Below, piece by piece: positions 5,847 to 9,414 of a DNA stretch of 9,414 nucleotides. The stretch covers positions 1 to 9,414 of the forward strand of contig JAGYNP010000051.1 in the NCBI GenBank assembly GCA_018399935.1, written 5' to 3'. A program made the translations under genes and the position numbers. Source of the DNA: Candidatus Moraniibacteriota bacterium (GTDB taxonomy: Bacteria; Patescibacteriota; Minisyncoccia; Moranbacterales; DUUL01). Each line of letters opens with the position of its first letter. The first letter of the stretch is position 1. The notes under the pieces were generated by a model, which was not told where the DNA came from, made no database searches, and was given only the letters and a program-made list of their open reading frames with translations.

Positions 5847-7172
5847 ATGCATGGATCAGAAATGGAGATTATACAAAATTTTCAAATCACTAATGGGATG
5901 ATAACTATTGCTTTGTTGATTTTTTTGGGAAGTTATGGAGCAATTATTTCTGAAAAAGTTCATAGAACTATTGTTGCAATTTTTGGAGGAGCTTTGATGA
6001 TTATTGCTGGAGAAATAATGGGTTTCTATAATCAACATGAAGCTACTAACGCTGTTGATTTTAATACAGTTGGACTTTTAATTGGGATGATGATTATTGT
6101 TGGTATCACCAAGACAACCGGAGTGTTTCAATTTGTGGCAGTTAAATCGGCTAAGTTGGTTAAAGGGGATCCTTGGAAAATTCTATTGATGTTCGCTTTA
6201 ATTACTGCAATTTTTTCAGCTTTATTAGATAATGTAACAACAGTTCTTTTGATGGTGCCAATGACTTTTGTGATTTGTGATAATCTTAAGATTAATCCTA
6301 TGCCATTTTTGTTGGTGGAAATTTTTATGAGTAATGTTGGAGGAGCAGCTACTTTGATTGGGGATCCACCAAATATTTTGATTGGTAGTGCAGCTGGATT
6401 AACTTTTATGCAATTTGTTGAGTATTTAGGTCCAGTTATAGTGTTAATAGTTCCAATTTTATTAGTTTTATTTAAATTTTGGTATGGTAAAAAAATTAAA
6501 ACTACTAAAAAAAATAGAGAAAGAGTTATGGAGTTAAACGAAATAGAGAGTATTGAAAATCCAGCTCTTTTAAAAAAGGCATTGTTTGTTTTGATTTTGG
6601 TAATTTTAGGTTTCTTCTTTCATGGAGCTTTAGGGATGGAGGCGGCTACTATTGCTTTGTTTGGAGCAGGGTTATTATTATTTTTAGATGGAAAAAATCC
6701 AGAAAGAGTTTTAGAGGAAATAGAATGGGTAACAATTTTCTTTTTTATTGGTTTGTTTGTTTTGGTAGGAGGCTTGGAATATGTGGGAGCGATTAATTGG
6801 GCGGCTGAAAGAATGCTGTCTTTAACTCAGGGGAATTTTCAAATTACTTCAGTTTTAATTTTATGGGGAGCGGCGGTTTTCTCAGCTTTTGTTGATAATA
6901 TTCCTTTTGTGGCAACAATGATTCCTTTAGTAGAACAAATGGAAGGAGTTTTTACTCAAGGCTTAAATCCTATTTGGTGGTCGTTGGCTTTGGGAGCTTG
7001 TTTAGGTGGAAATGGAACTTTGGTTGGTGCTAGTGCTAATTTAGTAGTAGCTGGAATGGCTGAAAAATCTGGATATAAAATTAAGTTTCTTGATTTCATG
7101 AAAGTTGGTTTGGTTATTATGTTTGTAACAGTGGCTATTTCGCAAGTTTATCTTTGGGTTAGGTTTTACTAA
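5847..7172 (+). CDS. ArsB/NhaD-type ion transporter (IT superfamily permease)
   Basis: This 441-residue protein is hydrophobic throughout with roughly eleven or twelve membrane segments. It carries the hallmarks of the ArsB/NhaD branch of the ion transporter superfamily: TAIFSALLDNVTTVLLMVP (about 120-138), GGAATLIGDPPNILIGSAAGL (about 165-185), and the pseudo-symmetric second-half partners FSAFVDNIPFVATMIPL (about 345-361) and GGNGTLVGASANLVVAGMAEKSG (about 387-409). A basic cytoplasmic loop (about 214-226) separates the halves. The likely activity is ion exchange or export, such as Na+/H+ antiport or arsenite/anion export; the sequence alone does not decide. No arsR, arsC or arsA neighbour is present, which argues mildly against a dedicated arsenic role. 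ATG 5847 is the listed start, but ATG 5862, five codons later and preceded by GGA at six bases, is equally possible. A CBS-domain gene lies just upstream. Confidence 0.9.
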   Translation: MHGSEMEIIQNFQITNGMITIALLIFLGSYGAIISEKVHRTIVAIFGGALMIIAGEIMGFYNQHEATNAVDFNTVGLLIGMMIIVGITKTTGVFQFVAVKSAKLVKGDPWKILLMFALITAIFSALLDNVTTVLLMVPMTFVICDNLKINPMPFLLVEIFMSNVGGAATLIGDPPNILIGSAAGLTFMQFVEYLGPVIVLIVPILLVLFKFWYGKKIKTTKKNRERVMELNEIESIENPALLKKALFVLILVILGFFFHGALGMEAATIALFGAGLLLFLDGKNPERVLEEIEWVTIFFFIGLFVLVGGLEYVGAINWAAERMLSLTQGNFQITSVLILWGAAVFSAFVDNIPFVATMIPLVEQMEGVFTQGLNPIWWSLALGACLGGNGTLVGASANLVVAGMAEKSGYKIKFLDFMKVGLVIMFVTVAISQVYLWVRFY

Positions 7173-7184
7173 AAAGATTAATTT

Positions 7185-7206
7185 GGATAGTGTCTACTAT
7201 TTTTTT
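7185..7206 (+). terminator. Weak intrinsic terminator of transporter gene
   Basis: ATAGT (7187-7191) pairs with ACTAT (7196-7200) around GTCT, extendable by two G-T wobbles, and runs directly into a T-tract (7200-7206). It begins thirteen bases after the stop codon. The stem is short and AT-rich, so efficiency is uncertain. Confidence 0.5.
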
Positions 7207-7259
7207 GGAAAATACTTATTGAGAAAATAATTAAGAGTGGCAGCAAAACAAAAGGAAAT

Positions 7260-7299
7260 AAATCTCAAATTAAAAATTAAAATTTTTGATTTGAGATTT
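7260..7299. repeat. AT-rich palindrome in intergenic gap
   Basis: AAATCTCAAAT (7260-7270) is an exact inverted copy of ATTTGAGATTT (7289-7299); inside, AAAAA (7272-7276) pairs with TTTTT (7283-7287), leaving a six-base loop and one T/G position. The stem is about 17 pairs but has few G-C pairs and no T-tract, so it could be a back-up terminator, a protein site or a decayed repeat. It lies about 55 bases upstream of the promoter of the next gene. Confidence 0.5.
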
Positions 7300-7352
7300 G
7301 TTTGTATTCTTGTATTCTTATATCTTTTTTATTTTTATTATTTTGAATTTTT

Positions 7353-7381
7353 TTGATAATTCTTTCTTTTTTTGCTATAAT
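7353..7381 (+). promoter_or_regulatory. Strong predicted promoter of HPF-like gene
   Basis: TTGATA (7353-7358, five of six to consensus) and a perfect TATAAT (7376-7381) are spaced by exactly 17 bases, and TG at 7373-7374 makes an extended -10 (TGCTATAAT). This is the best promoter in the window. Initiation near 7388 gives a leader of about 33 bases to ATG 7421 and rules out any start upstream of the promoter. Confidence 0.75.
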
Positions 7382-7420
7382 GATAAATGGAAAAGGGATA
7401 TAAAAATTAAAAATATCATT

Positions 7421-7786
7421 ATGAAAATCAGAGAATATTTCAATGAAGTAGAGTTAAGCCCCGAAGAAAGAAAATACTTAATTAAAAAAATAGATAAAAT
7501 AAAAAAAAGTGCGCTGAATAATTTTAAAAGCGATGAGATTTTGGTGGAATTGAGAGTTAATCAAGATAAAAAAAGTGAATGGACTGTTAAGTTAAATTTA
7601 GATGTTCCTAAAGATAAATTCGAGGCTTCTAAAAAAGGTTTTAATTTAACTGAAGTAATGGATGAATTAGAAGAAATTATATTGCAACAAATTTTTAGAA
7701 AAAAAGAAAAAATTAAAGATCTTAGAGAAAGAGGACAACGGTCGTTGAGAAAAAAAAGAACAATTGATGAGAAGGCGAGGTTTTGA
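7421..7786 (+). CDS. HPF/RaiA-type ribosome-associated (hibernation) protein
   Basis: The 121-residue protein resembles the S30AE/HPF (RaiA, YfiA) family, which binds the 30S decoding region and silences ribosomes under stress. Supporting features are the helix KYLIKKIDKIKKSALNNF (about 19-36), the strand DEILVELRVNQDKKSEWTVKLNLDVPKDKFEASKKG (about 38-73), the second helix NLTEVMDELEEIILQQI (about 75-91), and a very basic tail (KKEKIKDLRERGQRSLRKKR). It is the short form, without the long C-terminal dimerisation domain. The reading frame is open upstream to 7298, but that part is only Phe/Ile-rich translated AT sequence and overlaps the promoter; ATG 7421 begins the conserved part. There is no Shine-Dalgarno site next to the ATG. 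The gene is monocistronic: a strong promoter before it, terminators after it. The match is by pattern; sequence identity to known members looks low. Confidence 0.8.
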   Translation: MKIREYFNEVELSPEERKYLIKKIDKIKKSALNNFKSDEILVELRVNQDKKSEWTVKLNLDVPKDKFEASKKGFNLTEVMDELEEIILQQIFRKKEKIKDLRERGQRSLRKKRTIDEKARF

Positions 7787-7837
7787 AGTTAGTTTATAAA
7801 ATCTGTAAAGTTTTTAGAGTGAAAATTTTATAAAATA

Positions 7838-7863
7838 AAAAACCAGTCTCTAGGCTGGTTTTT
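7838..7863 (+). terminator. Intrinsic terminator of HPF-like gene
   Basis: AAAAACCAG (7838-7846) pairs with CTGGTTTTT (7855-7863), nine perfect pairs around an eight-base loop. The symmetry of the A and T tracts lets it work in both directions. It lies 51 bases after the stop codon. Confidence 0.85.
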
Positions 7864-7876
7864 GATTAAATAAAAC

Positions 7877-7915
7877 AAATCGCCTCATTGAGTTTTTATC
7901 GATGAGGCGATTTTT
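7877..7915. terminator. Bidirectional intrinsic terminator between convergent units
   Basis: AAATCGCCTCAT (7877-7888) pairs perfectly with ATGAGGCGATTT (7902-7913), and TGA/TCG can extend the stem inward to 15 pairs with one wobble. TTTTT follows on the plus strand; ATTTGTTTTA follows on the minus strand. It ends the minus-strand unit (8324-9271 and the broken gene) and backs up the terminator at 7838-7863. Confidence 0.85.
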
Positions 7916-7933
7916 AAATTAGGAAGTGATTTC

Positions 7934-8296
7934 TTATTTAAGAATTTCATTTTTTAGTGAAACATAAGCAATTCTCTCTATTTTATATCTCTTAGTTATT
8001 CCAGGGGTTGAATGGTAAATTACTTCTATGAATTCTTCTCCGAAGGGAGAAATTTTTAAAATATCATAAGGTTGGAATTTTCCAGCGGTAGGACTAAAAA
8101 AACAACTATTTTAAAAGAATCCTTTTCGGTGAAGTTTAGGATTAATGGGAATTTTATCTTTTATCCATTTTCCATTATTTTTCTCTAAAGTTCTAATTAT
8201 CTTGGTATTTTTAATATGAATTCTGAAAAGAAAAATTAAAAAAATAGCAACAAAGAACCAAATAGTAAGTAAGATTATAAACAACAAGTGTTCTAT
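7934..8296 (-). pseudogene. Broken gene for a small single-pass membrane protein
   Basis: On the minus strand one frame encodes a continuous-looking protein with a single in-frame TAA at 8111-8113. Before the stop there are 61 codons: a membrane segment (LLFIILLTIWFFVAIFLIFLF), then a basic stretch ending PKLHRKGFF. After it 58 codons remain in the same frame (FFSPTAGKFQPYDILKISPF... to the TAA at 7934-7936), with a normal protein-like composition and no start codon near their beginning. This is best explained as one gene of about 120 codons split by a nonsense mutation. A good ribosome site (AAAGGAGA, AGGAG at 8304-8308) sits seven bases before ATA 8294-8296, where ATG would be expected (ATA-GAA-CAC-TTG); the first standard start is TTG at 8285-8287. 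Hence a second lesion or a non-standard start. It follows the DUF4349 gene by 27 bases and was likely in its operon. I do not recognise the family. A sequencing error is possible. Confidence 0.65.
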
Positions 8297-8302
8297 CTCA
8301 AA

Positions 8303-8310
8303 TCTCCTTT
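8303..8310 (-). promoter_or_regulatory. Shine-Dalgarno site of the broken minus-strand gene
   Basis: The minus strand reads AAAGGAGA here, a near-perfect match to the anti-Shine-Dalgarno sequence. Counting from AGGAG (8308-8304), seven bases separate it from ATA at 8296-8294, the ideal distance, but sixteen from the first TTG. Its preservation supports a real gene that lost its ATG recently. Confidence 0.6.
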
Positions 8311-8323
8311 TTGTTGAAATTAT

Positions 8324-9271
8324 TTATTTTTTAAACTTACTCCAAATTTTTTTTCCAACCAGGTAAATTATCCAAATTATTATTAAAGTTGGGATTAATG
8401 AAGGAATTCCTATTATAATGAATCTAATGGTGTTGTCAACGAAATCTTGCGATCTGACAATTAAATCACTGAAAGATTTTTTAATTACCTCCCAAGGTCG
8501 CCAATCGTTTTGAGCTGGAGAAATTTCAACATCCTCGCTTATTTCAATTACAATGGTTGACATATCGGTTTGAGAGTTCATAAAACGCAACTGCCCTTCC
8601 AGTCTTTCGATTTCACCTCGAACTCTTGAGAGTTGCTTGATAACAGCTAATATGTCTTCTATCTCTTGGGCTTGATCGAGAATTTTCAAAAAACTTTCTT
8701 CTTCAGCTCTTTTGTTTTTCAATTGAGCTTCCAGATCAGTGTAGCGCTCGGTTACATCTTGGCCAGTAGTGGATTCGGAAATAACCTGGGTGGCGGTTTT
8801 TTTGATTTCTTCAAGGGTTGTTTCAAATTTGTTGACAGGAACTTTGACAGTCATGGATCCACTTTTTTGACCTTTGATTCTCTCATAAAAATTAGTAGAA
8901 AAAACTTCTCCAGCTTGATTTCTGACGATGGAGGTAATTTCATCGACTGCTTTCTCGGTTTGTTCGACTTTTAAACTTAAATTTCCGTTTTTGATTATTT
9001 TCTTTTCAGTTAATTGGTCTTGTTGGCGAGTGGCTGAATTCTGATAATCAGTGTCCTCGGCAATTTGGTCATTGATCGAATTTCTATTGTCGACAGAAGG
9101 CATGGTAGTGCTAAAAACTTCCTGACTCATATTCTTAGTTGAATATTCAAGAGAATCTGAAGTTTTTAAGTTGGTCAAAAAATTAACAATGATTAGTATT
9201 AAAAAAATACCAATAATTATTCCCAAAAATTTTAATAAAGTTTTGAGATTGATATTGATTTGTTGTTTCAT
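8324..9271 (-). CDS. DUF4349 domain membrane protein
   Basis: The 315-residue protein has an N-terminal membrane segment (about 11-33), a Ser/Asn/Gln-rich linker (about 36-88), a DUF4349-type domain (about 90-300) and a second membrane segment near the C-terminus (about 283-308) followed by a basic tail (KKIWSKFKK). Within the domain are KKIIKNGNLSLKVEQTEKAVDEI, the GSMTVKVPVNKFETTLEEI strand-helix pair, the VTERYTDLEAQLKNKRAEEE segment and a heptad-rich coiled coil (about 172-232), all typical of the family. There is no lipobox Cys, unlike many DUF4349 lipoproteins. With both ends in the membrane, the coiled-coil domain is probably outside the cell. Its molecular role is unknown. The ATG at 9271 has no Shine-Dalgarno site, and only a weak -10-like TACAAT or TAGAAT lies upstream. 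The gene is convergent with the HPF-like gene and is followed by the broken small membrane-protein gene. Confidence 0.88.
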   Translation of the reverse strand: MKQQININLKTLLKFLGIIIGIFLILIIVNFLTNLKTSDSLEYSTKNMSQEVFSTTMPSVDNRNSINDQIAEDTDYQNSATRQQDQLTEKKIIKNGNLSLKVEQTEKAVDEITSIVRNQAGEVFSTNFYERIKGQKSGSMTVKVPVNKFETTLEEIKKTATQVISESTTGQDVTERYTDLEAQLKNKRAEEESFLKILDQAQEIEDILAVIKQLSRVRGEIERLEGQLRFMNSQTDMSTIVIEISEDVEISPAQNDWRPWEVIKKSFSDLIVRSQDFVDNTIRFIIIGIPSLIPTLIIIWIIYLVGKKIWSKFKK

Positions 9272-9351
9272 TTTTGTTTTTTAAAATTTATGTATTCTAA
9301 TTGTATAGTATTTTTTAAAAGAAAAAAAGATAAGTTTAATTTTTGTTTTTC

Positions 9352-9377
9352 GGTTCAAGGCAAAGCCTCGAACCCGC
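9352..9377. repeat. GC-rich hairpin element (GGTTC...GAACCCGC)
   Basis: GGTTCAAGGC (9352-9361) pairs with GCCTCGAACC (9365-9374) around an AAA loop, nine pairs and one A/C mismatch, followed by CGC. Outer arms and the trailing CCCGC match the element at 1000-1027. No T-tract is present on either strand. Despite GGTTCGA on the minus strand it is not a tRNA: no acceptor, D or anticodon arms surround it. Confidence 0.6.
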
Positions 9378-9387
9378 AATATAAATT

Positions 9388-9414
9388 AATTTTGAATTTT
9401 GAATTTTGAATTTC
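9388..9414. repeat. Edge of a second AT-rich GAATTTT repeat element
   Basis: Bases 9388-9409 are identical to 5065-5086, the left arm of the element at 5066-5192. The window ends inside it, so whether a full copy with an inverted right arm follows cannot be seen. Confidence 0.55.

Noticed and set aside
5847..7172. Arsenic resistance operon
   Set aside because: The transporter fits the ArsB/NhaD group, but no arsR, arsC, arsA or arsM neighbour is present, so a specific arsenite role cannot be supported.
7298..7420. N-terminal extension of the HPF-like protein from an upstream TTG
   Set aside because: It translates to Phe/Ile/Tyr-rich low-complexity sequence, begins inside a palindrome and overlaps the promoter, so it would not be transcribed from it.
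8666..8974. Plus-strand open frame of 102 codons inside the DUF4349 gene
   Set aside because: It is the antisense of a well-supported coding region; its Phe/Gly/Ser-rich translation is typical of a shadow frame.
9352..9377. Possible tRNA T-arm (GGTTCGA on the minus strand)
   Set aside because: No anticodon, D or acceptor stems are found within tRNA distance, and the hairpin has a three-base loop instead of seven.

Overview
The window is a strongly AT-rich stretch (about 30% G+C by eye, not counted) of a small bacterial genome that uses the standard code. Gene content and style fit a Candidate Phyla Radiation / Patescibacteria (Parcubacteria-like) genome: short tightly packed genes, mostly no Shine-Dalgarno site, a DUF348-G5-RlpA-like membrane protein, a Glu-rich single-pass envelope protein, a DUF4349 protein, and short GC-rich or AT-rich repeat elements between genes. 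The assignment is inference from style and protein families; no marker gene in the window proves it.

Layout. 95-781 (+): membrane-anchored acidic protein with a conserved-looking C-terminal domain, closed by a good intrinsic terminator. 782-1256: a 475-base gap with no gene, filled with 9-bp tandem repeats in both orientations, a GC-rich hairpin element and the uvrA promoter. 1257-4013 (+): a complete but divergent UvrA. 4053-5009 (+): DUF348/G5/RlpA-like envelope protein, probably co-transcribed with uvrA. 5010-5272: a gap holding a repeat element with inverted arms and, right next to it, a promoter. 5273-5752 (+): two-CBS protein, with a terminator. 5847-7172 (+): ArsB/NhaD-type ion transporter, with a weak terminator. 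7173-7420: an AT-rich palindrome and the best promoter in the window. 7421-7786 (+): short HPF/RaiA-type ribosome-associated protein. 7838-7915: two back-to-back terminators. 7934-8296 (-): a broken gene for a small membrane protein. 8324-9271 (-): DUF4349 membrane protein. 9272-9414: a GC-rich hairpin element and the edge of another AT-rich repeat.

The genes do not form one pathway. They are housekeeping and envelope functions: DNA repair (UvrA), cell envelope (the first gene, the G5/RlpA-like protein, DUF4349), ion transport with a possible nucleotide-sensing partner (CBS plus ArsB/NhaD), and ribosome hibernation (HPF-like). I found no CRISPR array, RNA gene, transposase, phage module or obvious new system. 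The most informative items are the unlisted broken minus-strand gene at 7934-8296, the repeat families in the intergenic gaps, and the RlpA-like domain that seems to lack its catalytic histidine.
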